From contig CAYFFO010000003.1 of assembly GCA_964342485.1 (NCBI GenBank), positions 33,855-97,854 of the forward strand: a stretch of 64,000 nt of DNA, given 5' to 3'. This stretch comes from CAYFFO01 sp964342485 (GTDB lineage Bacteria; Chloroflexota; Dehalococcoidia; Lucifugimonadales; CAJWER01). Position numbers and translations under genes: made by a program. Positions 28,022 through 37,255 of this stretch are shown here, one piece after another (within the stretch, counting starts at the first letter, position 1; each line of letters starts with the position of its first letter). The notes beneath the pieces are model-generated. The model worked only from the letters and a program-made list of their open reading frames with translations, was not told the DNA's origin and made no database searches.

Positions 28022-28435
28022 ATGTCAAAATATATTTTTACTGAAGAAGAATGGATGAAATTTAATGAAGAAACCCATGGCCATACACTTCTGTCTATTG
28101 ACGGCAGTACATATAAATCAATAAAGATGGGAGGCATGGATAAACGATTACCAGGATCAGAAACTTATGACAGGTTGTTAGGAGTAAATGTTTTTAAACC
28201 TGGTGGAATCTATGAATCGCATGCTCATGAAACTCCAATGTTTTATTACATAGTTTCGGGTGAAGGAATCATGAGAGTGGGAAGTGAGGAAAGGGTTGTA
28301 GGGAAAGGAGCCTGGATTTACACACCACCTAATTTAAAACATTATACAGAAAACACAGGTACTGAAGACTTGGCTTATTTATATTTTGGAGGTAATCCTT
28401 TAGACGCTTCCGCCGGTTACCACGAGCCAATTTAA
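28022..28435 (+). CDS. Cupin domain-containing protein
   Basis: 137 residues, a single small beta barrel. The first cupin motif is G-G-I-Y-E-S-H-A-H with His67 and His69; the second is P-P-N-L-K-H with His107. The usual Glu three or four residues after the second His is absent (the only Glu follows it directly), so the metal site would be three His or altered. GAGG lies 7 nt before the ATG. The gene is single, divergent from the GldA operon and convergent with the CorC-type gene. The substrate is unknown. Confidence 0.85.
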   Translation: MSKYIFTEEEWMKFNEETHGHTLLSIDGSTYKSIKMGGMDKRLPGSETYDRLLGVNVFKPGGIYESHAHETPMFYYIVSGEGIMRVGSEERVVGKGAWIYTPPNLKHYTENTGTEDLAYLYFGGNPLDASAGYHEPI

Positions 28436-28501
28436 AACAATTAAGATCTCAACATAGATTCGAAGTTTGAAATTAAAGTGGTTCAAGAGAATCGGTACAT
28501 T

Positions 28502-29776
28502 TCAATCATACCTTGTATCCGACGCCATTTTTTCAATTCGCAATTTTTTAATCCTTCTACCAAGCGTACCGATAACTTCAATTCTAATACCTTGATATTC
28601 AACAAAATCTCCAACCGTGGGTATCCTGCCAAGCTGATGATAAATCAAGCCCCCTAAAGTATCAAATCCATCACCTTCAATCTGCGTCGATACTAAATCA
28701 TTTACATCGTCTAAGGAAATACTTGCATCAACCAAAAACTTTCCTTGCATGATATTTTCAACTGACGGTTCATTAGTATCAAATTCGTCAGCTATTTCTC
28801 CTACAATTTCTTCTAATAAATCTTCTACTGTAGCAAGGCCAGCAATCCCTCCGTATTCATCTACAACTATAGCTATTTGAACCTGTCTTACTTGAAATTC
28901 ATTTAATAGGCCTTCGAGTGTCTTGTATTCAGGAATAAAAACAGCGGGTCTCATAATATCCTGTATGGATGTATCTGCAGTTCCGTCAGAAGAGTTTAAT
29001 AGACCTAGAATATCCCGAGAATAAGCTATCCCTTCTACTTTATCTGTATCGGTAGTAGAAATAACGGGTATTCTACTATGTCCAGAATCTAGCATAACCT
29101 TAACAACTTCTTTAACCGGTAAAGTTGTTTCTACAGAAATTATATCGACTCTTGGAACCATGATTTCACGAGCCGTAGTATTGTCCAACTGGACAACACC
29201 ACGAATCATACGAGCTTCATATTCATCTAAAGAGTCATCCTCTACATTAATGCCAATCCCAAGTTCAGAATCTGTATTAGTAATGAGATTTTCATCCTGA
29301 ATTTTACGGTACCCAGAAATAAAACTAGCTAAAACTACCTCTAGCTGAAAGATGCTTGTCAAAGATCGTGCGATTATCCTAACAAATCCAGCACATTTTA
29401 ATGCAAGTTTCTCTCCCGCTATATGTGATATGGCTGATGCTGCGACATGAGAAATTGCTATCCCAAATAAAACAGAAATTCCTACAATGAAAAAAAAGAC
29501 TAGGCTTCTAATATCATAGGCTACTACTAAACAAAAGGCTGAAATTAGAATAGCTACAGTAAGTAGATAACGTAGCAAACTCAAGTATCCATTTGGCCCA
29601 ACCGTGTCGGAATACAAGCCTTCTAGAACTATTGCACCCTTTATCTCCTGTGCAACAAGCCACTGCAACCGCTCTCTACGAACAGAAGAAACACTTGCCT
29701 GAACAAGTGAAACAAAGAAACTTCCTATCCCTGTAATGGCTAAAGCCACCCAGGGAAACGTACTACCAATCTCCAA
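28502..29776 (-). CDS. Hemolysin-family / CNNM-CorC transporter-like protein
   Basis: 424 residues. A membrane part with several helices (up to about residue 145) is followed by a CBS pair (about 200-325; motifs I-M-V-P-R-V-D, then D-E-Y-G-G-I-A-G-L-A-T-V-E-D-L-L-E-E-I-V at the end of CBS2) and a C-terminal CorC_HlyC domain (about 340-415). Relatives are implicated in Mg2+/Co2+ efflux. The start is TTG at 29776 with a weak ribosome site. It follows glmU on the same strand, 58 bases away. Confidence 0.87.
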   Translation of the reverse strand: MEIGSTFPWVALAITGIGSFFVSLVQASVSSVRRERLQWLVAQEIKGAIVLEGLYSDTVGPNGYLSLLRYLLTVAILISAFCLVVAYDIRSLVFFFIVGISVLFGIAISHVAASAISHIAGEKLALKCAGFVRIIARSLTSIFQLEVVLASFISGYRKIQDENLITNTDSELGIGINVEDDSLDEYEARMIRGVVQLDNTTAREIMVPRVDIISVETTLPVKEVVKVMLDSGHSRIPVISTTDTDKVEGIAYSRDILGLLNSSDGTADTSIQDIMRPAVFIPEYKTLEGLLNEFQVRQVQIAIVVDEYGGIAGLATVEDLLEEIVGEIADEFDTNEPSVENIMQGKFLVDASISLDDVNDLVSTQIEGDGFDTLGGLIYHQLGRIPTVGDFVEYQGIRIEVIGTLGRRIKKLRIEKMASDTRYD

Positions 29777-29834
29777 TTTATATTTTTCTCACTCCAGTAT
29801 AGCCCCTATCTATACCGAAACCTTATGCAGGTTA

Positions 29835-31175
29835 TCAGTTCTTTTTACGTAACTTAGCAGGAACACCTAACACTAGTTGCCCATCATCAACATCACTGGT
29901 AACAACAGATCCTGCTCCTGTTTTGGAATCAATCCCAATGCTAACTGGTGCAACTAACATCGAACCTGATCCTATAAATGCTCTATCACCTATAATGGTA
30001 CTCGATTTTTGATCTCCATCATAGTTACACGTCACACTTCCAGCTCCTATATTAACTTCCTTCCCAACAATACTGTCACCAATATAACTAAAATGATGTA
30101 TTTTAGACCCTTTTCCAATTCTACTATTTTTAATTTCAGCAAAAGAGCCTATTTCTACCTTTGATTCTAAATAGCAACCGGGGCGTATATTGCTCTGTGG
30201 ACCAATCTTAACTTCTTGATCAAAGGTTGAATCTGTAACCATCGATGCTAACACGTTAGAATGATCACCTATATTCGAACGATCAACAATAGTATTAGGC
30301 CCAATTAAACACCCTTCTCCTATTATAGACAGCCCAAGTACATGTGTGTTTGGCATTAAAGTAGTATCACGACCCAGTTTTACACCTGAGTCTAAATAAA
30401 CGGTACTAGGATCAGGGATATTCACGCCTTCATCCATCCAAAATTGGCATAACTTCCTTCGGAATACATTTTCTACGACAGATAGTTGTTTTCTGGTATT
30501 CACTCCTAGTACCTCTGTGGCATCACTTAGATTGATTTCTGACACGATACCTCCATCACTTTTTGCTAAAGAAATCAAGTCAGTAAGGAAGATTTCTCCA
30601 TTAGGCCTTGGAGACAAATTTTGTAATTTTAACAAAGCCCATGAAGTATCGAAAATATATACCCCTGCGTTTACATCAGTCATAGGTTTTGATTCTAGTT
30701 CATCGTACTGATGCTCAACAATTTCTTTAACCAAGCCATCTTTGTCTCGAATTACTCGACCAAAATCACTAGGATCTTTAACATATGAAGTTAACATAGA
30801 AACTAATGCGGAGGTATCTTTGTGACAAGCTAGAAGTTTGGAAAGGGATTCAGACTTTACCAATGGAGTGTCTGTACCTATAACCAAGACTTGATCTACA
30901 CCATCAAGGGAGCTTTTAGCCTGAAGTAAAGCATGTCCCGTTCCGAGTTGTTCAGACTGCTCAACAAAATTTACACTACTGCCTAAAAGTGACCTTAATT
31001 CATTAGATGTCGAAGAAGTAACTACAATCACTTTTTCAAATCCGGCACTCTTAACAGCATCTAAAACCAATGAAACCATCTCTTTGCCACAAACCCTATG
31101 AAGAGCTTTGGGCAATCTCGATTTCATTCTGCTACCTTGTCCTGCAGCCAAAATCACAGCAGCCTGACTATCCAT
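29835..31175 (-). CDS. glmU: Bifunctional UDP-GlcNAc pyrophosphorylase / GlcN-1-P N-acetyltransferase
   Basis: 446 residues, the usual GlmU length. The uridylyltransferase half opens with L-A-A-G-Q-G-S-R-M-K (9-18), and G-T-D-T-P and N-A-G-V-Y-I-F are in place. The C-terminal half is a left-handed beta helix of hexapeptide repeats with the acetyltransferase signature N-S-R-I-G, K-I-H-H-F-S-Y-I-G-D and G-S-V-T-C-N-Y-D-G. It makes UDP-GlcNAc for peptidoglycan and surface sugars. Confidence 0.95.
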   Translation of the reverse strand: MDSQAAVILAAGQGSRMKSRLPKALHRVCGKEMVSLVLDAVKSAGFEKVIVVTSSTSNELRSLLGSSVNFVEQSEQLGTGHALLQAKSSLDGVDQVLVIGTDTPLVKSESLSKLLACHKDTSALVSMLTSYVKDPSDFGRVIRDKDGLVKEIVEHQYDELESKPMTDVNAGVYIFDTSWALLKLQNLSPRPNGEIFLTDLISLAKSDGGIVSEINLSDATEVLGVNTRKQLSVVENVFRRKLCQFWMDEGVNIPDPSTVYLDSGVKLGRDTTLMPNTHVLGLSIIGEGCLIGPNTIVDRSNIGDHSNVLASMVTDSTFDQEVKIGPQSNIRPGCYLESKVEIGSFAEIKNSRIGKGSKIHHFSYIGDSIVGKEVNIGAGSVTCNYDGDQKSSTIIGDRAFIGSGSMLVAPVSIGIDSKTGAGSVVTSDVDDGQLVLGVPAKLRKKN

Positions 31176-31398
31176 TTATACTAGTTGAAGTCCTTATCTG
31201 TTGAACTATGATGATTCAATTATCCCAGCCTATATTAATCCTCTCTCAATGCAAACATAATGCTAGCAACGAGCTCTTAAAAGTGTCAAGGCAAAATAGG
31301 CTAACAGAATTAATGAACGCCAATATTAAACAAGTTATGTGATAAAATTTGGCAATAAATTTCTGGTTAATCACCTTAGGATCAATAGTAAATCTAAT

Positions 31399-31998
31399 AT
31401 GAACTGGTTTGATTTAATAATTATAGTAATCATGGCTTCTTCAGTATTCTACGGACTCAGAGTGGGGCTAATTAAAGCTATTTTTGTGTCTCTTGGGGCG
31501 TACGTCGGATGGATACTGGCCGGACAATGGAGTGACGATTTAGGAAACATCCTAGGGGAAACCATCGGTAACAAAACATTATTAACAGTAATCTCATATC
31601 TATTGATCATTACAGCGATTATTTACATCACAAATTTCTCGTATAAATTCTTAAGACCATTAATGACTGGATTAACTCTGGGATTTTCTTCTTTAGTTGA
31701 CCGGGCCGGCGGTATAGTCTTAGGAATTATTATAGGGATTATAATTTCAAGTGCGACAATTATAGGATTTACCAGGCTAACATACTCTCTTCTTGACGGT
31801 AATATAGCTGAAAAAGTTCCGTTACAACAAGTACATGATGTTAAGGATGGACTTCAATCTTCATTATCTGAATCTACATTTGTTCCTCTATACGTTAAAA
31901 CATTTCAGAAGATACCTGACTCCCTACTAGGCAATGTTCCACCTGAGTTTAAATTCGTAATTAATTTACTTCAAGACGAGATCAACAGACTGCCTTAA
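31399..31998 (+). CDS. CvpA family membrane protein
   Basis: 199 residues from the ATG at 31399. An in-frame GTG at 31339 would add 20 residues, but the sequence from the ATG (M-N-W-F-D-L-I-I-I) is the standard CvpA N-terminus; neither start has a strong ribosome site. Four hydrophobic helices fall in about 1-125, with the G-x-x-x-G-L-I-K motif after TM1 and L-V-D-R-A-G-G before the last helix. In E. coli CvpA is linked to colicin V production and envelope homeostasis; the molecular role is unsettled. It diverges from glmU. Confidence 0.85.
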   Translation: MNWFDLIIIVIMASSVFYGLRVGLIKAIFVSLGAYVGWILAGQWSDDLGNILGETIGNKTLLTVISYLLIITAIIYITNFSYKFLRPLMTGLTLGFSSLVDRAGGIVLGIIIGIIISSATIIGFTRLTYSLLDGNIAEKVPLQQVHDVKDGLQSSLSESTFVPLYVKTFQKIPDSLLGNVPPEFKFVINLLQDEINRLP

Positions 31999-32016
31999 AT
32001 AATATTTCTATGAAAC

Positions 32017-33162
32017 CTACTTAAGGCTCCATCTAGTAGCCATAATACAAGGCTTCTCACCATTTTCTTCAGCCTGATAATATACTGTTAGAAGTTCACC
32101 GGGCTCAATCTCCACAGTCGCTGGATAACCCAAATCTCCATTTGGAGCATCGTCACGTAAAACTATTTCATTGCGTATATCCCATGTGATCCCACCATCA
32201 TGACTAAGACATGCTCTTTGTCCATATGGAGTTGTTCTAATACCATATGTAGCCAAGACCGTATCATCATGTAGATTAAGAAGATGAGGCGGCCATCCTA
32301 AAATAGGAGTCTTATGAACCGAACTCCAGGTAGTTCCTCCATCAAGGCTTTCAGATTGATGAATATACCAATCATCATAAACTTTTTCATTTAGAGCCGG
32401 GGCATGTGTCTCATTATCTGTGATAGCCATCTCTACACTTTGTTTATCTGACACCGGCTCATATCGGATTAAGGCTACAATTTTGCCATCAGAAAGCTCA
32501 CATAAATGAGGCTCGCAAAAAAACTTAGAATGGCTAAGCTTTTCCTCTGGCATAGGTATAATACCGGCTAAATGCCAAGACCTTCCTTCATCTAGTGACT
32601 TTGTAGCAGCTATTCTGTATCCATCAAATTCATTTGTCGATCCTACCATTATCAAGGATCCATTCTTTAATTGAATAGGGCCATGAGGTGCAGTCACATT
32701 TGTATGGACCTGCCGATCCCATGTAATACCCTGATCAACAGACCGGCGAGACCAATAACCATGAAACTGTTTTTTGTCTTGGTTAGATATTTTATTCCAG
32801 TGTCTAATCCACGATTTGTAATCTTTAGGATACAAATCCTTATAGGTATCAGGATCAGAATATGAAATTCCTGTAAACCAGGTTATGACAATGGTTCCTG
32901 ATCGGGCTACTACAATACCAGTATCGCGATCATCTAGCGGTGAATTATTGATGGTTTCAGCATCTGTCCAAGTCTCACCTCTATCACTACTTCTTATCAT
33001 TTGATTTTTCCCATATGGACAAACATGGGTTTCCCTATCGCCTGAAAATACTACCAGTAATTCCCCATTATTAGCTTTAGCTATGGTAGGCCAAGCAAGA
33101 TAGTTATCTTCCTGCTTATTGATTACTCTATTCCAATGGATAAATGGCCTTGAATTAGGCAT
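32017..33162 (-). CDS. Sialidase-like BNR/Asp-box beta-propeller protein
   Basis: 381 residues from the ATG at 33162, chosen because GGAGGG lies 6 nt upstream; an in-frame TTG at 33180 overlaps that site. At least five Asp-box motifs (S-S-D-R-G-E-T-W, S-V-D-Q-G-I-T-W, S-L-D-E-G-R-S-W, S-L-D-G-G-T-T-W, S-H-D-G-G-I-T-W) define a six-bladed sialidase-type propeller. No signal peptide is visible, so it may act in the cytoplasm. Related proteins are glycosidases or uncharacterised; true sialidase activity is not shown by sequence. Confidence 0.83.
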   Translation of the reverse strand: MPNSRPFIHWNRVINKQEDNYLAWPTIAKANNGELLVVFSGDRETHVCPYGKNQMIRSSDRGETWTDAETINNSPLDDRDTGIVVARSGTIVITWFTGISYSDPDTYKDLYPKDYKSWIRHWNKISNQDKKQFHGYWSRRSVDQGITWDRQVHTNVTAPHGPIQLKNGSLIMVGSTNEFDGYRIAATKSLDEGRSWHLAGIIPMPEEKLSHSKFFCEPHLCELSDGKIVALIRYEPVSDKQSVEMAITDNETHAPALNEKVYDDWYIHQSESLDGGTTWSSVHKTPILGWPPHLLNLHDDTVLATYGIRTTPYGQRACLSHDGGITWDIRNEIVLRDDAPNGDLGYPATVEIEPGELLTVYYQAEENGEKPCIMATRWSLK

Positions 33163-33261
33163 TTTAGTCCCTCCAATCAATATAGGCTTTCACTCTTTTT
33201 ATATAAATCATTGAGTTCAGATATTGTACACACTAAATTTATAAGAAATTTATCATGCACA

Positions 33262-33270
33262 TGGTACAAT
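33262..33270 (+). promoter_or_regulatory. Extended -10 element TGGTACAAT
   Basis: TGnTACAAT, one mismatch from consensus, 41 bases before the hydroxyacid dehydrogenase ATG and with the ribosome site between. No clear -35 box accompanies it. Confidence 0.45.
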
Positions 33271-33311
33271 AATTAACAAAATAAAATCTCTATCGATTGG
33301 AGACATAATCT

Positions 33312-34286
33312 ATGCCTCGCACATTTGTTTCTCGCCAAATATTCCCAGAATACATTAAATCAATTCAAGATAATACAGAGGCCGAAATCTGGGAAGATGA
33401 GCTTCCACCTTCACGAGAAGTATTACTTGAAAAAGTTCGTGGAATAGATGGCCTGCTATGTCTACTAACCGATCAAATTGATGCAGAGTTAATGGATACT
33501 GCTGGGCCTCAACTGAAAGTTATAAGCCAAATTGCAGTAGGCTACAACAACATCGATATCCCTGAGGCAACCAAAAGAGGAATCCCTGTAGGTTATACAC
33601 CAGATGTATTAACTCAAACAACAGCAGATGCCACCCTTGCACTAATGCTTGCAGCAGGTCGAAGGATCACAGAGAGTGAACGTGCAGTAAGAGATGGTAA
33701 CTGGCGCACTTGGCATCCTCTCCATTTTCTAGGCCAAGACCTGTATGACGCAACTGTAGGTATTATAGGAATGGGTAGAATTGGACTAGAGGTTGCTAAA
33801 CGTTGCCTCGGCTTTGACGCGAATATTTTGTACTACGATGTAGCACAAAGAAAGGATTTAGAATCAGACTACCCTCTTAAATTCGTAGATCTAGATACTA
33901 TTTTCCGAGAATCAGATTTTGTCTCTATCCACACCGTTCTTGATGAAACAACTCATCATTTAATCAATGCTGAGGCTTTATCTAAAATGAAAAACAATTC
34001 GATATTGGTCAATGCTGCTAGGGGACCAATAGTAGACCATAAAGCCCTATACAATGCCTTATCACAAGGTGAAATAGCAGGAGCAGGCCTAGACGTGACA
34101 GACCCAGAACCTATTCCTTTAGACGATCCTTTGTTGACTCTGGATAATTGCGTGATAGTTCCTCACATTGCCAGTGCAAGTGTTAAAACTAGATATGAGA
34201 TGTCACGAATATCAGCAACAAACCTTCTTAATGGGATTAAAGGTGAAAAGTTATTGACCTGTGTAAACCCGGAAGTATACGAATAA
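33312..34286 (+). CDS. D-2-hydroxyacid dehydrogenase (glyoxylate/hydroxypyruvate reductase-like)
   Basis: 324 residues. The nucleotide motif G-M-G-R-I-G is at 153-158. The catalytic triad is Arg237 (N-A-A-R-G), Glu266 (D-P-E-P) and His285 (P-H-I-A-S-A). The V-G-Y-N-N-I-D segment near 77-83 is typical of glycerate dehydrogenase / glyoxylate reductase types. It interconverts a 2-oxoacid and a D-2-hydroxyacid with NAD(P)H. GGAG lies 9 nt before the ATG. It stands alone on the plus strand beside the 32-37 kb catabolic group and may work with it. Confidence 0.9.
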   Translation: MPRTFVSRQIFPEYIKSIQDNTEAEIWEDELPPSREVLLEKVRGIDGLLCLLTDQIDAELMDTAGPQLKVISQIAVGYNNIDIPEATKRGIPVGYTPDVLTQTTADATLALMLAAGRRITESERAVRDGNWRTWHPLHFLGQDLYDATVGIIGMGRIGLEVAKRCLGFDANILYYDVAQRKDLESDYPLKFVDLDTIFRESDFVSIHTVLDETTHHLINAEALSKMKNNSILVNAARGPIVDHKALYNALSQGEIAGAGLDVTDPEPIPLDDPLLTLDNCVIVPHIASASVKTRYEMSRISATNLLNGIKGEKLLTCVNPEVYE

Positions 34287-34409
34287 ACCCGTACACTTTT
34301 TGGTTTCAATGCTAGGGATAGTATACGTCATATAATAACTGCTACATTATATGTCTACAGCTAAGTAATCCACCAAAATCGACTGAATAGCTAATGCTGT
34401 AATAGAACT

Positions 34410-35498
34410 TTAAACTGACAGTTTAGGCTCACGCCAGCGCAGTCCTTTTTGCCAACTATTCCGGTCACTTCTAGTCATCCTCAAAAAACTATCTTTTAGT
34501 GGCATTTCAATGCGTCTACCATTTTGAAGGTGAGATTCTAAAATAGCCACCATTATCTCAACGCCATGTCTGGCAGATTCAATACCGCCAAGTGGCGGGG
34601 AACCTGAATCTAGAGATTTAGCCAAATCTTCTATCAAGTTAACTGTACTACTAGCAGGTTCAAATCCGGGATATTGCACTTCTTCCAATCCTCTTGGTTG
34701 TCCCTTTCTCATGAACCAGCCTAGTGTATCGCGCATAGTACCCAGTGTGCCATTTTCACAATTTACTTGATATTCATATCGATTAGTGTGCAAGAAATAA
34801 ATGGTGATTCCGTTATCAAGCTGTACAACGCCGTCACCTCCTGGATCATCTTTATAAATATCTCCGTCCTTGAGCTCGTCCGATGTAGGGGCATGGCCCT
34901 GTACCCATACGGCGTGTGGGTCACCAGCAAGATATAGAGCCAGATCCACTACATGACATCCATGATCAAATAGGCCTGCAGAATAAGTAATTACCATGCT
35001 TTGGACACTACCAAGCTCTCCGGAATCAATAATTTCTTTCATTTTCGAGAAACCCGGATGATACCTACGCTGAGCGCCTAGATTCAATATCGTGCCATTC
35101 CGTTCACAAGCCTCAGCCATTTGATTAGCTTCATACAACGATGGAGCAAGACCTTTTTCGCAAAATATTGCTTTGACACCCGCATTCGCAAGATCGATAA
35201 CAATTTTGGAATGATGTTCGACATGCGTAGTTACGCTAACGATATCTAGTTCTTCCTTATCCACCATTTCCAAATAATCAGTATATTGTCTCTCACGTGG
35301 AATATCATATTTATCACCAACAGCTTCCATGAGATCTTCTCTGAAATCTGAGCATGCAACCAGTTTAGTACGATCAGACGATGAGTAGCCCCCTGCATGC
35401 GAATAAGGGAAAACCACACCTGGTTCACCCACCACCTCATTGTCAATAAATGCTCCCATTCTTCCACAACCGATAATTGCTGCATTATAAGTTTTCAA
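34410..35498 (-). CDS. Gfo/Idh/MocA family oxidoreductase
   Basis: 362 residues. The Rossmann motif is G-C-G-R-M-G (10-15). The usual E-K-P signature reads E-K-G at 114-116; the lysine (115) is kept and only the Pro is changed. A substrate-domain H-G-C-H-V-V-D-L motif (about 178-185) carries the typical catalytic His-Asp. The start is TTG at 35498 with GGAG 10 nt upstream. It ends a minus-strand series after an SDR and an SMP-30-like gene, suggesting polyol or sugar-acid breakdown. The substrate is unknown. Confidence 0.87.
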   Translation of the reverse strand: MKTYNAAIIGCGRMGAFIDNEVVGEPGVVFPYSHAGGYSSSDRTKLVACSDFREDLMEAVGDKYDIPRERQYTDYLEMVDKEELDIVSVTTHVEHHSKIVIDLANAGVKAIFCEKGLAPSLYEANQMAEACERNGTILNLGAQRRYHPGFSKMKEIIDSGELGSVQSMVITYSAGLFDHGCHVVDLALYLAGDPHAVWVQGHAPTSDELKDGDIYKDDPGGDGVVQLDNGITIYFLHTNRYEYQVNCENGTLGTMRDTLGWFMRKGQPRGLEEVQYPGFEPASSTVNLIEDLAKSLDSGSPPLGGIESARHGVEIMVAILESHLQNGRRIEMPLKDSFLRMTRSDRNSWQKGLRWREPKLSV

Positions 35499-35551
35499 AA
35501 TACTATAGCTCCATATTCGTTTTAAATTGCGATGGTATTACAGAAAGTATC

Positions 35552-36409
35552 TTATTTCAATTCTGGGTAATTCAAGGGCAAGCCGATAGCATCAGCATTG
35601 TACTTTGAAATATGCCATCTCCCCAAATTCGTTCCTAGCAATACATCTAAACCGTTACCACAAAAAGCTAAATTTGTAGGAGCAGATATAACAGTTCCTT
35701 CAAAATCGTCTGCTAATATTTCAAGCTCTCCTAATGGTGACAATCGATAAATCCTATCGGGACGATAGCATGATACATATATAAATCCCTGTCTATCAAA
35801 AAGTACTCCATCTGGAACAGTACCGGGTATTTCTACTAATGTATCAATTTTATCAGGATTTCCATCTCGATCTATAAGCACTTTCGCTATTCGTGGAGGA
35901 TTCAAACTCATTGCAACAACCAAATATCCTTCATATGGGCTGATACATATACCATTCGGAAACTCTTTTAATCGTCTATCCCAAACCTCCGAAATTCCAC
36001 CTGGAGATATTTTGAAAATTTTTCCATTGTCCTGTTTCCAGTCACCCGAATCACACACATATAAATTTCCCTTGCTATCAAAAACAGGATAATTGGGAGT
36101 AATAAAAGGATCTTCATCTGTTCCTGTCGCATAGGTTGTAACATAACCGTCCGGAGCAATCTTTTTTATGCTTCTGTCTGACGCGTCACAAGCATATATA
36201 TTATTACTGGCATCTAGAGCTAAGCCTAAGATAAAGCCACCGGTATTAGCAATCTCGGTAACCTTACCTGAATTTAAGCTGATTCTGTATATTTGACCAG
36301 CTTCCCCACCTGCATAAACATAGCCATCTAAACCCCATGCTATTCCTTCAGAGTGATCAAGACCAGATGCGAACATCGACACTTGCGTACCATTATCCAA
36401 TAAAGCCAT
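35552..36409 (-). CDS. SMP-30/gluconolactonase/LRE-like beta-propeller protein
   Basis: 285 residues made of repeated blades such as G-I-A-W-G-L-D-G-Y-V-Y, G-L-A-L-D-A-S-N-N-I-Y-A-C-D, D-S-K-G-N-L-Y-V-C-D-S-G and P-D-G-V-L-F-D-R-Q-G, the pattern of calcium-dependent lactonases. Metal-ligand candidates are Glu near 21, Asn in F-P-N-G and Asp in P-D-G. AGGAG lies 6 nt before the ATG, in the 9 bases that separate it from the SDR upstream. With the SDR and Gfo/Idh/MocA neighbours a sugar-lactone hydrolysis step is plausible. Confidence 0.85.
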   Translation of the reverse strand: MALLDNGTQVSMFASGLDHSEGIAWGLDGYVYAGGEAGQIYRISLNSGKVTEIANTGGFILGLALDASNNIYACDASDRSIKKIAPDGYVTTYATGTDEDPFITPNYPVFDSKGNLYVCDSGDWKQDNGKIFKISPGGISEVWDRRLKEFPNGICISPYEGYLVVAMSLNPPRIAKVLIDRDGNPDKIDTLVEIPGTVPDGVLFDRQGFIYVSCYRPDRIYRLSPLGELEILADDFEGTVISAPTNLAFCGNGLDVLLGTNLGRWHISKYNADAIGLPLNYPELK

Positions 36410-36418
36410 CCAAGTCTC

Positions 36419-37207
36419 CTATCTCAATTCTCTTTTAACTATCTCCTCCGGCAGAAAACCAGAATTTAAAAAGCCTCCATCAATTGGTATAGCCACACCA
36501 GTAATATAACTAGCCTTATCACTACATAGAAAAAACACTAAATCAGCTATTTCTTCCGGTAAAACCTCCCTTCCCAAAGGAGTCCGTTTTAAACGCTGCT
36601 CTCTTAAATCAGGGTCACGCTCATATACCATCTGAGTCATTGGTGTAAGAGCCACACCGGGACAAACTGTATTAACATTAATCCCATAGCGTGCCCATTC
36701 TAACGACAACATTCCGGCCAAATTTATTAAGCCAGCTTTTGAAGCTCCATAAGCACCTCTCTCAGGGATCGGAGCCATCGCTGCTACAGATGAAAGAAGT
36801 ACGATTCTTCCACCTTCTCCTTGAGCGACCATCTCCCTGCCAACCTCCCTGCAAAATAAGAAGGCTCCTGTAAGATGTGTAGCTAAAGCGCTATTCCATT
36901 GATCTAGAGTTAATTCCAAAGTAGGTGATTTAATATTATTACCAGCACAATAAGCCATGTAATCAACACGGCCATATTTTTCAACAGTCTTTTTTACTAC
37001 AGAAATTACCGAATCTTCGTCTGTAACATCCACATGAACAGGAAACGCTTCTTGTTCATGAGATTTCAACCGATTGCTAAGAGATCGGGCAGCCTGTAAA
37101 TCTAGGTCAGCAATCACAACATTTATATCTTCTTTTGCAAAATGTTTTGATACTGATTCACCTATTCCACCTGCTCCTCCAATCACGATTACAACCTTTT
37201 CATGCAT
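36419..37207 (-). CDS. SDR family oxidoreductase
   Basis: 262 residues from the ATG at 37207; an in-frame TTG at 37225 overlaps the GGAGG that lies 11 nt before the ATG, so the ATG is preferred. The cofactor motif is G-G-A-G-G-I-G, with Y-C-A-G-N in place of N-N-A-G, the catalytic Ser in L-S-S-V and the pair Y-G-A-S-K. It ends in the V-A-I-P-I-D-G-G-F motif. It is the first gene of a three-gene catabolic series with the SMP-30-like and Gfo/Idh/MocA genes. The substrate is unknown. Confidence 0.87.
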   Translation of the reverse strand: MHEKVVIVIGGAGGIGESVSKHFAKEDINVVIADLDLQAARSLSNRLKSHEQEAFPVHVDVTDEDSVISVVKKTVEKYGRVDYMAYCAGNNIKSPTLELTLDQWNSALATHLTGAFLFCREVGREMVAQGEGGRIVLLSSVAAMAPIPERGAYGASKAGLINLAGMLSLEWARYGINVNTVCPGVALTPMTQMVYERDPDLREQRLKRTPLGREVLPEEIADLVFFLCSDKASYITGVAIPIDGGFLNSGFLPEEIVKRELR

Positions 37208-37255
37208 AAATACAATATCCTCCAAATTAATCTTAGTATTGACAGTTCAACAAAA

